Part shown: piece after piece, positions 21,936-34,258 of the stretch | Layout of the letters: each line of letters opens with the position of its first letter | Numbering within the stretch: position 1 is the stretch's first letter | Assembly: GCA_018136815.1 (NCBI GenBank) | Contig: CM030939.1 | Span: 2,721,419 to 2,785,418, forward strand | Direction: 5' to 3' | Length of the DNA stretch: 64,000 nt | From: Isochrysis galbana | Taxonomy: Eukaryota; Haptophyta; Isochrysidales; Isochrysidaceae | The notes under the pieces: generated by a model | The model's database searches: none | Seen by the model: only the letters and a program-made list of their open reading frames with translations | Told to the model about the DNA's origin: nothing | Made by a program: the position numbers and the translations under genes

Positions 21936-24900
21936 ATGAGCGGCGCGCCGAGCCGCGGGCGAGGGCGGCGCGCGAGAGAGATGGGCGAGGGCGAGCCGGC
22001 GCTCCTGGGGCCCCACGGCGTGCTGGAGGCGGTGGCGATCAACCCGGCGCTCCAGAGGGAGCACGTCCTGCGCCGAGACCTCATCGACGCCGCCGTTGCC
22101 GCTGTGCCGCAGCCACGCCTTCGCCAGAAGATGGCGGAGACGTTTGCCGCTATGCTGCACGGGAAAGGGCCCTCCTTCTCAGTGCTCGAGGGTGAGCGGG
22201 TCAGAGCGCGCGCGCAGAGCGGATGGATGCCCTTTCTTCCCCCACGCCCTCTTCTCGTGTACACGGCGCCTGCCGCCCTGCGCGAGAGGAGCGGAGCTGA
22301 CTGGTGCTGTCTTCTCTGATATCTTCCCCCCCCCCGCTCTGCGCACGGCGTGTGCAGAGCTCTAACGGCTTACCGTGCGAGTGCGGGGCAGCAGGCGGGT
22401 GCAGGGGCAGCGCCTTCTCACATGCCCTCCCACCTTTCGCCCCGTCGGCCCCGTCGCCCTTGCCTACGGGACCAGATTGACATGCTCACGAATGCCCTTT
22501 CCCTGGCGCCGCGCAGGCGGGATCCTTGCGCCGCTTTCCTCGCTGCACATCGAGGGTGGCGCGCACGTGGTGCTCCCGGACACGGCTTGGGCCCGCGAGG
22601 GGCTGCTTAATTGCCTCGCTGAGATCGCGACGGGGCAGGCGCCCATCTCTGAGCTGCCTGCGGAGTGGTCGGACAACGCGCTCCTGCAGGAAATGACCGT
22701 GCCGATGGAAAGTGACCAGCTGCAAGCGACCTTCGAGGCGCTCATGAAGGCGGCGGCATCGCCACACATGGGCTCGGTGATCCGGATGCTGATCCAGCTC
22801 GCCCAGTTGGATGGTCCACTGCGCATGCTCGGCGGGCCGCCGAGCCCGTGCGACCTGTCGACGTTCTCACAGCACTTGTCTGCGCTTGCGAATCAGCTTA
22901 ACACATTGCACCATCCCAATTTTCTGGGCAAGGAGCTGCAGTCGCCCGTCTTCTCGCGAGAGAAGTACGAGCTGTTCGCGCTGCAGCACGTGCAGCTGCT
23001 CGTATGGTTGCAGCGCGTGCAGCAGGGGCTCCAGGGGGGCGTGGGGAAGACGGGGGCCGAGGAGCAGCAGTTCGTCGTGCAGATCTCGCACGCAGCGCGC
23101 GTGCTGCTCTTCCAGCCGATGCTGCTGCACTCGGTGCAGGTGATGAACTATTTCATGTCGCTGCCGCCGTACGATGGTACCACGCCGGTCGAGCCTGGCT
23201 CGATGCGTGCGGCCATGCAGTACCCCGCTGATACTGCCAGCGAGGCGGACCGCGTCGAGTGGCTGCAGCTCAACATGCTGCTTCAGTTCCAAACGGTGTA
23301 CAAGGAGGCGCTCTCGAATCAGGCGATGTACCTGTCCACCTACTCGCCTGGCGAGACGCTGCTCTTCAACGGTTTCTTCCGCCTTGAGGAGATATACACC
23401 CACCTGATTAGCCGCTTTCCCACCTCGTGTCCGCTCACTGAACAGGAGCAGGCGGTGGTGACGCAGCTCTGCCACAAGCTGAACAAGTTCTTTGCTGATG
23501 GCAAGATGATCAAGCAGTGTCTCGAGCAGAATCCAGGCATGCAAGGCAAGCAGATGCTGGTGCAGTCGCGCGTAGGGCCCGACGTCAAGGTGCCGCAGTA
23601 CGCTGTGCGCGACTGGATTCTTCCGTTCATGTTCGTCTTTACCGACTTGCTTAAGGTGCTGTGGACACTGTGGACCCACCAGCAGCGCCGACAGCGTGAG
23701 GATGAGGTGACTCGCGCCTCGTGCGAGGGGCTGGCACGCCTTGTGGGGGAGAAGATCGTCGAGCAGCTCGCAGATGAGGAGCTCGCGCTACGCGCCGCCA
23801 CCCTGGGCTCAGTGGCCAACGCTGCCAAGGAAGTCGGCGGGCGCGGTGTTCGGCGGCCGGCGTCGGGCGGCCTTGACGGCGTCGACGGGCTTGCAGCGGG
23901 TCTAATGGCGGCGTCCCTTGGTGATGGCGCGTTAGTCGGCGGTGCGCCTCCTGCGCCCGCGGCTCCGGCAACCAACGGTGCGCTCGACGGGGGCGGCGTC
24001 GGCTGGGCATCCGTCGTGCGCCGAGCGCCTGCCGAACCGCCAGTGCAGCACATGCCCGCGGCGAAGCACCGGCAGGATGCGGCAGCTGCGTCGGCGGCCG
24101 CCGCCGCTGCTGCTGCTGCGCAGGCGGCGGCCGCTAAGCGCACTTGCTCGGTGGGTGTGGCCGGCACCGGCATTGGGGGCAGCCCTTCGGACGAGACTGT
24201 GCGCATGCTCGTCGCCAAGCGAGAACAGGCACGCTTCTCGCGCGACTTCGATGCGGCGGACAGGCTGAGGGATCAGCTATCGAAGCTCGGGGTGACCCTT
24301 GATGATCAGGCCAAGAGCTGGCGCACCTCTGACGGAAGGTCTGGCCCCATCACGCCGGTCAACGTGTCAGAGCTACACGCGCTTAAAGCCGCCCGCGCGG
24401 GCGCGGCTTCGCTTGAGGATGCCGAGATCCAGCGGCTCGTCCGCGAACGCGAGCAGGCCCGCTACACCGGCGACTACAAGACGGCCGACAGACTGCGTGA
24501 TCAGCTCGAGAAGCATGGGGTCCACCTGGATGCCAAGGAGGGCAAGTGGCAGGCTGCCGATGGCCGGTCAGGACCGATCCTCCCGGTGAATGTGTCCGCC
24601 GCGCACGCGCAGAAAGCGGCACGCGCGGGCGCGCCGCGGCTTTCCGAGGAGGAGGTGCAGAAGATCCTGGTGCAACGCGAGCAGGCGCGTGCTCGCAGGG
24701 ATTACAAGACCGCCGACCTCCTGCGCGACCAGCTCGAGCGTCACGGGGTACACCTCGACTCCAAGGACAACAAGTGGCACAGCTCTGACGGCTCCTCCGG
24801 TGCCATCGTGATCTCGACGCTCTCCGACGAGGAAGTCGGCCGCATCCTCGCCTCGCGCCAGGCCGCGCGTCTGCGGCACGACTACAAGGCTGCCGACCGA

Positions 24901-25458
24901 CTCCGCGACCAGCTAAACGAACAGTGCGTCTCGGTGGACGACAAGAAGAACCGGTGGGACGCTTCCGACGGGCGCTCTGGCACCATTGAGCCTTTCACCT
25001 GCATGCATGGCACGCCCACGCAGCGTGGAGGTGGAAAGCAGTCCGGAGCCCACGCGGACCACGACGGTAAGAGCGCGAGCCACCCTGACGCGGACGTAGC
25101 TGCTGATAGCGCCGACGGGCTGGGCCAGGGACCCGTCGGAGGTGCTCCACCGTTGCCAACTGCCGGCAAGGCGCGAGGGAATAAGGGCGGCGCGGGTAGC
25201 CACGCAGAGGCAGCGGCAGCGGCAGCAGCCGCCGCAGCGGCAGCAGCCGCCGCTGCCAAAGGGGACGGCGCCAAGCGTGTACTTCCGGAAAAGGCGCGGC
25301 GCGAACTGGCTAAGCACCTTCGGGCGGTGACGTCGCAGTCCGCGCGCCAGTGCGAAAAAGCGCTGCAGGCGAATGGCGACGACATTCAGCGTGCCGCAGA
25401 CTGGCTGCTCTCCCAGGCCGAAGCAGACAAGGGGTCCGCTGAGCCGGAGACGCCCTGA
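21936..25458 (+). CDS. Unfamiliar protein, four CysRS-like repeats, UBA-like C-terminus
   Basis: I do not recognise the family of the N-terminal half. Exon 1 is 21936-22191 and exon 2 is 22517-25458, joined across a 325-bp GT-AG intron in phase 1, for 1065 aa; a later ATG at 21981 is an alternative start. The first 550 residues look globular and helical (QYAVRDWILPFMFVFTDLL) with no clear transmembrane segment. A linker with poly-Ala follows. Four repeats of about 57 aa then lie at 24187-24354, 24415-24582, 24640-24813 and 24820-24990. Each reads roughly R-E-Q-A-R-x5-D-x2-A-D-x-L-R-D-Q-L, then V-x-L/V-D and a WxxSDG(R/S)SG end; the helical motif resembles the DALR/anticodon-side helix of cysteinyl-tRNA synthetase. 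A second poly-Ala run sits at 25210-25255. The last 55 residues (SARQCEKALQANGDDIQRAADWLL) look like a UBA fold, suggesting ubiquitin binding. Function is unknown. Confidence 0.75.
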
Positions 25459-26832
25459 GAATGCCGCGTCAGACTCCATTCTCCAGCTATCGAAATCGGC
25501 GCAGAGGCACAGGATGCCGTCATGGGAGTTAGCTGGCCACAGATTGGTCGCCTCTCGTTGAGCAAAGTCGCGCCGTTGTAGGGGGCTGGGGAAGAGGAGC
25601 TAGAGCGCAATTGCTCTGGACCCTTGCTATCCGTCGAGCTCGCAGCCGTTGCCAGCTTGCTCGACGTAGAGCAGTCTGGTGAGCTAGTGCGATCAGCGGC
25701 AGCACGAGAAAGAGTGGTGATTTTAGGTGCGGGCTGAGATTCAAACACGGGGGGGAGGACGACGGGAGATCTTCAACTGAGTGTGGTTCTCGGCTCTCAC
25801 GGCTGCGACATCCGCGATCAAGCTGTACACCGCGAGACTGCCAAAGGGGACGAAGGGTCAGGAGCGTGACCACCAGCGTGTGCCGTCAGCACCACGATTG
25901 TGGCTATGGTACTCCCGCTGCTCGGACCTCGGCGTGATGACGCGCGATGCAGTGCGTACTGGGGCTTGGGTCATGGCGAAGTGCGGCCTACTGGTCTCAC
26001 TCCCACCGCGGAGTTGTGTAGCCAATGTTGTCCTCGGATGTCCGAGGCCATCTGCTCACCCGTCCAGTGTGGATGCCTCGCGACAGGTGGGTATGACCGG
26101 TCCTTATGGCGTATGGGCCTCAGATGCAAACGAAGGGCGCTACTGCGTGCAAGGTTGGGAATAGATACTCGGTCTGCGGAGATGTTCAGCAGTGCCGCAT
26201 TCACAGTCAGCGCTACTGTCACGGTGGACGAGCGCGCAGCGCGCAGCCAATCCGCAGAGCCGAGCAGCCCGTCATCTGCCGCAAGCGGAGCTGATTCCTA
26301 TTCCTCGTAGCGGCGTCCCTTTTACAGGATGTAGCTAGTGAGGAGCGTCACGTCCCACCTAGTGTGGCCGTGAGCCGTGACATTAAAGGCGTTGGGGTTG
26401 GGGCGTAGTAGTCCTTAGCAAGGTAAGGTGCGGCGAGCAGCGACGGGGAAGCGTGTTCCCTCCACACTAGCTCCCGCACGCCATGTGCCAACAAACGCGT
26501 TGTGGCGCTGCAAGTATTTAGCAAGTACTGGAATGCTTGGTAGTAGGGTAGCAAACTACTACTGCTGCATGCTAGGACTAGCTAGGAGTAGTAACATCGG
26601 TAACCATCGTTAGATTAGTAAAAGGTCGAGCGGTCGCACAGAGGGGCTGCCGGGCGTCCCTCTCCTTGCGCACTCTTGCCGGACATGGCGCATGGTACCC
26701 CTCCATTCTTTCTTGAGTAGTAAGAGCTGCCTGCCGCTCCCCGGGCGTTGTGCGCCCACCCGCGTGTTATTCCCTCGAGCGCCTCCGACCGCGCGACCCC
26801 CCGGGCCCTTAATGAGAAAATTGCTGCAACTG
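25459..26832. other. Intergenic, possible unassigned exons
   Basis: No family was recognised, but some plus-strand stretches read like coding sequence: 25481-25578 (MGVSWPQIGRLSLSKVAPL) and 25582-25734 (EEELERNCSGPLLSVELAAV), the second directly after a possible AG splice acceptor, and the Ser/Ala-rich frame that ends at 26310 (FTVSATVTVDERAARSQS). They could be exons of one short gene downstream of the UBA-like gene, or chance. Confidence 0.3.
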
Positions 26833-27074
26833 GCAACTGGGAATATGGGCCTCTGCCTCTGCACTGAGCCGCTGGCCGATGCGCTGCACGCACACGCAGG
26901 ACGCGCAGGTGAAGGCGCGGATGAAGATGTCCCCGCAGGCCCTGCAGAGACCTTGGCAGAGCCCGGGGGCGGGCGGGCGGGGTATCAGAGCGCCTCAGCC
27001 TCAGCATGCACATGCAATCATGGATCATGGCCGCGGCTTGGGCTCGTTCCGAGGCCGAAGATTTAGCGTTCCGC
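26833..27074. repeat. Dispersed repeat R1, copy 2
   Basis: Direct-orientation match to 5966-6200. It is followed after only 8 bp by a copy of repeat R2, an arrangement not seen at the other R1 or R2 copies. Confidence 0.75.
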
Positions 27075-27082
27075 ACTCCAAC

Positions 27083-27194
27083 CTACTTTTATGAGTGGGG
27101 GTCAATGGGGGCCTCGCGCCCCCCTCTCTCCATCGCGGACACCCCCCGGGGTGGGCCCGTACAATCAACCCCAGCCCCTGCCCTCTGGCAGGGC
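27083..27194. repeat. Dispersed repeat R2, copy 2
   Basis: Direct-orientation match to 11187-11300, including the gggggcctcgcgcccccct hairpin. It carries an extra ggccaggcaggggctggg duplication just past its end. Confidence 0.75.
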
Positions 27195-27669
27195 CAGGCA
27201 GGGGCTGGGCGCATTCAACACTCTGGCCCAGACCCCTAGCGGATAGAAGAACCTGAACCTGTAGTATCTAATACTACAGTGTAGTAAATTTTCGTGGCAA
27301 AAGTTACTACAAAAGTTTAGCATGGTAGATGGGGGCCATGATGGCGAATTGAGAGCTGGTTGTCCCTAAGTCTTTGCGGGCCATATGGATGTCAACTAAG
27401 TTTATACTTGGTTCGCCCATGGGGGGGGCGGTCTAGGCGCACGCATGAGATTCCCCGCGGTTGAATTGGTTGCTCCGTACGCACTCCGGTCTGAGTTGTG
27501 CAATCACTTCGACACGCGCATGGCGTGCACAGATGCGCGCACTCGGGCAATCGAACATACCGTCAAGCCGTCAAGCACGAAGACAACACCCACACACCAC
27601 ACACCACACAAGCGACCAAGGATAGCACCCAGGCGCCAGGCGGGCGCACGAGGCGAAGCGCCCCCTTAA
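27195..27669. other. Intergenic, nothing recognised
   Basis: No conserved frame or repeat was recognised between repeat R2 and the copia target site. It includes a short ACACCACAC-rich stretch near 27590-27612. Confidence 0.45.
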
Positions 27670-27674
27670 CTCGC

Positions 27675-28305
27675 TGTTGTACTGGTACCCAGTAGTGGAC
27701 CAGAGGGATTGCAAAAAGGATTACCAGCATTGTGAGGAATCGCGACAGACAGCTGAGCGATGGGGATAGAACCGAGCACTGAGGGCCACCTTGGGACAAA
27801 AACCAAGCAAATCTCCACTGTGCCACATGAGATTCCAACAAAACACTTCAGCCTGTATCACACACATTAAGCTATCGTAAGAGAACAGGTAATAGTGTGT
27901 GACAGGTAGAGATGAGAAAGAACAGAATCGAAGTGAAGAGAGGAATGATAGTAACTTTGGCGAATGGGTCAGAAAGGCACTAGGGCACCTTGATTGGCTG
28001 AGGGTGTAGTTCACCAAGGGGGTGTCCTAGGGGTGCCTTGGGGTATCTGAGAATACATTGAGATTGAGCATCAGAGGAGTCCGGAAGCATGAGGTGAACT
28101 GAGATCAAGTCCATGATGAATGTAGACATAGATTGAGAATGTTCCAGACGTTCGAGATTGACTCAGACGTAGCACATCGTGTGCAAGGGAGTGGAGACGA
28201 TCATCGAGGTCAAAGTCCGGAAGGTTCGACTTGATGGAGGGAATCTTGCGGATTATTAGTAAGACTTGGCCGTGAGTAGAAAGTAAAGGACGGCGTCCTG
28301 TGATA
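27675..28305 (-). repeat. copia 3' LTR
   Basis: Downstream long terminal repeat of the copia element. In element orientation it starts TATCACAGG and ends GTACAACA, directly after the polypurine tract. It matches 34259-34889 at a constant offset of 6584 bp, with no difference noticed. Confidence 0.95.
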
Positions 28306-31300
28306 CCCCCCCGTAAGGCGAGTGCGGGAGCCGAGGCTTAGACCTTAGATTGGTAGGGACACGTGTTTCATAAGAATGGAAGCGCAATTCTCTAGGAGAG
28401 CAAGGAGACGGCAAAATGGGGCAGGGCCCATGGCTTTGGTCAGGAAATCTGCGAGCATGGCATCGCCGGGGACCTGGCGCATCGCAATAGCTTCTTTGGC
28501 AACGAGGTCACGTAGGAATGCAGCGGCACGCATAATGTGTTTGGTCTTCTTGAATGCAACGGGATCGAGAGACATGTTAACCGCGGATTTGGAGTCGGAG
28601 CACAACAGAGTGGGCCCGGATGGACGCAGATTGAGATCGACAAGAAGGTCACGGACAAAAAGGACTTCTCGAGCGGCAAGCATGGCGCCAAAGTATTCAG
28701 CCTCGGCGCTGGAGAGCGAGACGGAGCGTTGAGTTTTGGAGAACCAGTGAATGGGGCAACCGAAGTAGAAGAGTAAAGCACCAGTGCAAGAGAACTGGGC
28801 CTCCCAATTGGAGTCAACGTGAGCTAGAAGAGGTAGTGCATGGTCGGGGGTGAAAACAAGATCTCGGCGAGGGGAGTCACGGAGATAGCAAAGGACTCGG
28901 ACGGCGGCAGCAAAGTGGAGGGGCCCGGGATTAGTCATGAACCGCGAGAGCTGTGAGGCGGCGTAGGCAAGGTCGGGGCGAGACATATTAGCGAGCCAAA
29001 GAAGGCCGCCAACGATGGCCATGTACGTGTCACGTTTGGAGGCCATAGCATCGAACTCTGGAGAGCCGGGTGTAGGTGAGTCGGACGGGTCTAAAACGAT
29101 TGCGCCAAGAGGGGACTTAAAGGTGCGAGTAGTGGCCGAGGAGATGTAGGCGTCGTGGCGTTGGAGCAGGTCGGAGACGTAGAGACCTTGAGACAGTGTG
29201 AGTTGGCGGCGAAGGCGGTCACGGGCAACAGCAACGTTTAGAATCCACGACAAGTCGCCTTTGTCCTCGATCGGGAAGCGACTCCCCAAATCTCGAACAA
29301 AACGCGCGCGGAGATCGGGATGGTTATCAACGATAAGTGCGTCGTCGACGTAAACGAGGACCCACAGAAGAGAGGGTCCATCCGAGAAGGTGTAGAGGCA
29401 GACATCGACCACGGAGCGTCGGAAACCCCACTCGAGAAGGAAGGAAGTGAAGAGTTCTGCCCACTCTCGGCCAGCCTGGCGCAGTCCGTAAATCGAGCGT
29501 AGCAGCTTGCACACAAGGCGAATGCCGCGATGATCACGCTGGGGGAGGCCTGGCGGCATACGCATGAAGAGAGGCTGAGGAAGGATGGCTTGAAGGTATG
29601 CTTGGCGGACGTCAATGGAAGAGAGGTTGTAGTCGCGGGCTGCAGCAATGGCGAGGGCTAGACGGATAGTGACGGTTTTGACGACAGTGGAGAAGATGCG
29701 GTCGAAATCAATACCATAGCGCTGGGTATTGCCATCAGCAACGAGCCTGGCCTTAAACTTTTCGATGGAGCCATCAGCTTTGCGTTTGACGGCAAAAACA
29801 AAATGGCAATGCATGAGATTTGAGCCTGCAGGCACGGTGTCTTCTGGCACACATTCCCAAGTTCGGAGGGCCATAAGACCAGCAAGCTCTTTGTGGATGG
29901 CGGCTCGCCAGTAGTCGGCGTGTGGAGATTGGAGGGCATGGCGATAGGATTTGGGAATAGACACGTCTCCCATGTCGGCGACAACGGTGAGGGCGTGGGC
30001 AAAAGGCGACGATAGATCTGTAACAGGATGAAGGGCAGAAAGAAAAACAAAGCACAAAGTGCCTGACTGAGGATAGAACCTCGATGCGCAGCAAGCGTGG
30101 GCGAACACAGCTGCAGCCTGGGCCACAGCAGTATCATTCAGTGTTAAGTTTAGTGCAGAAGAGGTACTAGTAGTCAGGGTTTGTTGTTCGAGCTCGAGAA
30201 GGCGGGGTGAACGGCGCACGGCAGGTAGGGGTGCGGTGACGGGCACAGGTGCAGAGACAGGGGCAGCAGTGGCGAGATTAGGTTTGGCGACGGCTGGCTC
30301 GTCATGATCGTCGGCGAACCACACATGACGTGGTTCATTCTTGGGGCCAGGAAACTGGTCCTCCCACACTCTTATTTTTGCAGCAACGATCACGCGTTTC
30401 GAGTCGAGGAGGTAGACCACATGCCCTGGGCTTTCTTCGGAGGGTCCCATGTAGAGGCCATACCATCCTCGGTCGGCGAAGTGGCGATCACCAATGCGGC
30501 GTGGCACGGGGGCGCAGACGGCGCATAGGCAACCAAAGGCATAGAGAGAACTAATATCAGGAGCATGTTTGGCGAGAATTTCGTAGGGGGAGAGACCTCG
30601 GCGAGATGGACGCGGTAGTCGATTGGTAAGCCAAGCAGCCGTCTGCATGGCAAACGGATGGAAAGAAGGCGGGAGGTTTGCGGCGGCCAGCAGTACGCGC
30701 GCAGTGCCGAAGACGATGCCCCAAAAGCGTTCGACGTGCGAGTTTTGTTGAGGAGTATACTCCGAGGAGTAAGTGATGCGAATTCGGCGGTGCGCAACGA
30801 AGTCACGGAAGTGATGGGATAAGAAAGCACTCCCCTTGTCGGAGCGGACAACACAGGGTTTGTATGTGTCGGTTACAAAACCAAAGTGAGCGGAGACATC
30901 CGAGACAAAATGGCAAAGGGCAGACGAGGCGGTTTCAGCAGTCATAGCTCGCGCGGGCCACACGCGGCCATAGCCACTGCCGGCATCCACCGTTCCGCAA
31001 TAGCAGGTGTACTTGAAAATGACGCTCTCGATGAGTGGGCCGGCAAAATCCATGTAGACCATGGCACCGGGTGGTGGTTGACTGACTTGGGAGTTTGGCA
31101 CCCGGAAGAAGGGGGCGGCGCGCATACGGCCACGGACAACAGCTTCAGGCATGGGCAAGCCGGTCGCAACACGAGCAGGCAGCCGGTGTCCCGTGGTGGC
31201 GGTAGGGACAAGGGACCATTGCTCAGCGTAAGGGAAACCCAAACGGCGGTAGAGGAGAGACTGGGGCTCAAGGCCAGCCATAACGGTGGCCGCAGAAGCG

Positions 31301-34258
31301 GTAGGCAATCGGCGTGCACGGTGAACGATGGCTGGCGGCGATGCGCCTTGTGGCACGAAACGAACGGGAATCCGGAAGGCTGCCGAGTCATCGTGCACAC
31401 GTATGGATTGTGCACCGGGGACGTGGATGTAGCCCTTATCCAGGTCGTGCCGGAAGCAAAAGAGATCACGCATGACCCGCGTAGAGTACAAAGTGGTTGT
31501 GCAACCGGGCAGGACGAGCACATTGGGTATTTCGTAGCACTCCCAAACATCTCCGACGAGGAGGAGCACAAGGGCAGTACCCACAGCTTGAGCAACCACG
31601 GGTCCCGCAGCAGTGTCGACGCCCAGATGTGGTTGGGCATCCGTGACGCGCCACAAGTGATGCATGCGCCCCACAACCCAAAAGGTAGCCATCGAGTCAA
31701 CGAGAGCCTCTTCATTCTCACCAAGGTGTTCGTTGGCACACTTGGATGCAACAGCGGCAGCACACAGCGCAAAGCCAAAGGTGCGCATGCTGGCGGTGTA
31801 GGCCTGTAGGGCCCCTTCTGCATCGGCTTGGTCGGCGGCTATAGCAGCAGCAGCAGCGTGGGCTTGGGGGTATGACATGAGGGGTGTACTGTTGGCGATG
31901 GAAAGCTGGGGCTGGGGCTGAGGGGCCACAGAGGTCGAGGTAGGGGGCGTAGGTGTGGCGGCAGCAACGGGGGCATGGTTAGATGCAGTAGCCGCTTGAG
32001 CATAGGAGAGACGCGAGGCGGAGGTAGCGCCACGAGCAACGTCACGGTCGAGGAGTTCGAGGGCGCGCTTGCTAAGTTTTGAGCGGGTTGTAGAGGGTGC
32101 AGATTGGCGAGGACAAAGTTCAGCGTGGTGGTCCGCGCCGCACGCTGGGCAAGTGGCCGTGGGCCGTTGGCATGCCGGCCGGTTATGCGGGCCAAGACAA
32201 CGGAGGCAAATGGGGTCTGTCTTGGGGCGCTCAGAGCCACGATTGGACTTTCCTGGCGTTTTGGGCTTGGGTGATGCACCGGCAATAAATGCATGGGCAG
32301 TGGGGCGTTGGGCCGCGAGCTCAGCACGTGTCTGACTCACATACTCCTCATAGTGATCCACAAAGGTCTCATGTTTCATGCCCCGCACAAATTGGCGGAT
32401 CCCGGAATAGACTGCGGGCAGAGAGTGATCAAAGAAAGCAATGAGGGTGGCATCGTCAGGTGCCGGCTTGCCAGTGCGCCTTATCCCCGCCACAGCCGTG
32501 TTGATGTGGTCATATTGCCTACGGAGGTCCTCCAACTCCAAACCGGCCTTGCCGTCTATGACGTGTGCCTGTGCCATGGCTAGGTGATGCGCATAGTCAG
32601 TGGCATCGTCCCGCTTGGCGCTGAAGGTGCAACGAAGGTAACGCAAGGCAGCAACACCATCATTTGTGTGAGCGTGGAAGAGGGAGACTCGCAAAGATGC
32701 AGGCATGGCTTGCATGAGCAAGCCATATAGCCGAGTGTTGAGAGAGTCGTAGCTTTGTTGTTTGACCTCATCCTCTGCGGGGCGGGCGGCCGCTTCGTCA
32801 AGCAACGCTATCGCCTCCGTGAGTTTCCATGCCACATAGGCTGAGAAGAGGATGGTCCAATCAACAAATTCGGAGCGCTCCCCAGAGAACACAGGCAGAG
32901 AGTCACGTTCCCCTGGGGCGCAAGCATAGGTCGGTAGCTGGCACAAGAGGAGAAACATCGCCGGTAGGCACAAGCCGCAGGGTTGGAAAGAGAGAGGGCG
33001 GCGCGAAGTTGCATTGAGGTGCCTAGGTAGAGAGGTGGAGGCGGCAGGGGGCCGGGGTGGTGTTGCAGGGTGAGTGTCAAGAAGGGAAACGCGGGGTTGA
33101 CGGCCACGGTGATAGAAAGCTGCGTATCCGGAGCGCTTCTTCTTGAGGGGAAGCACAAGCGGTTCTTCTTCATCTGACTCAATTCCTTGCGCCTGCGCGT
33201 CTTTGTCAGCACGACTGTGGCCACCCGCATCAACGGTCACCGCCCACAAGCCCACCCAAATCTTGAGGACCACCTGTTGGATGAAGTGAAAGTGGATCAT
33301 GGAGAGGTAGGTCCCCGTCTCATAGCCTAGCACTTGCATAGGGCCAAAGGGTGTGGTGAGAGAGGTGTGGTTGCCGGTGCGATGATGTTGGTTGTGGGTC
33401 GCGAGTCGTCGAGTCGAACGCGATGAGGACCTATGGAGGGGGGGCAAGATGAAAGCCCCAAAGAGGTCCACCTCCTTCAGAAGTGCGTGCAAGAGGTGGT
33501 AAGAGGGTGGTGAATAGCCACCCCCCCCCAAGAGGGGGAAAGGATAAGATGATGCACGGAGTGGGCCGTGCAGATGAGGCGGGGCGCAAACGGCAATGCC
33601 TACGATCCTGAGGTAGTGAGGCGCGAGTGGTGAGAAGGGCCCATCAAGTGATGGGGTCAAGGACAAGGAGGGCAGGAAAAAGGGGCCCTTGTGCAAGTGC
33701 AGGAGAGGGGTGAGTGCACCCCCCAATGATTCCACTCCCAGGGGGAAGTAGGAAAGGGAAGGAGAAGACGTCGAGAGTGCGACGTGTGTGTTTGGTCCTC
33801 GCTTCTCAAGTGAGAAGGGCCCACCAAGTGGTGGGGGTAGGAGCAAAGAGGGTAGAGGCAAAGGCCTTTGGTGCAAGTGCAAAGGGGGGGTGAGTGCAGT
33901 CCCCAAATCTCCTTCCAAGTGGGAGGAGAAGAGGAAAGAGGAGTACGTCGAAGGGGCGACGTTTAGCGTCCTCGCCTCAAAGTCCGCCGGAGCGGCGCCG
34001 AATGGCAAGTGTTCAGCGCGCTTTTTCGCGCAGGACCAATCCTGAGGTGGGCAGGCAAGATGGGACAGAAGGGGGCCACCCCCTCCCACTCCAAAGGCCT
34101 CCCAATGGAGTGAGCGAGCAAGCGCTCGGGAGGGGGTAGACGATGAGAGTGCGGTGAACGGCTCGTCGAGCGCGACGAGCGAGCGCCAGTGGGGCGAGAA
34201 GAGGCAGGCAGGCATGGTTGTGGCAGTGGCAGCCAGCCTCACCTGGGTGGGAGCTCCA

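Noticed and set aside
21473-22264. Long Pro/Ser-rich minus-strand frames
   Set aside because: Antisense reading of the G/A tract and first exon of the 21.9-kb gene; low complexity only.
23340-24218. 292-aa minus-strand frame
   Set aside because: Antisense shadow of the exon encoding the UBA-like protein.
27563-28017. Small minus-strand frames repeated at 34305-34601
   Set aside because: They lie in the two copia LTRs and repeat only because the LTRs are identical.
30886-31809. 307-aa plus-strand frame
   Set aside because: Antisense to the copia coding region.
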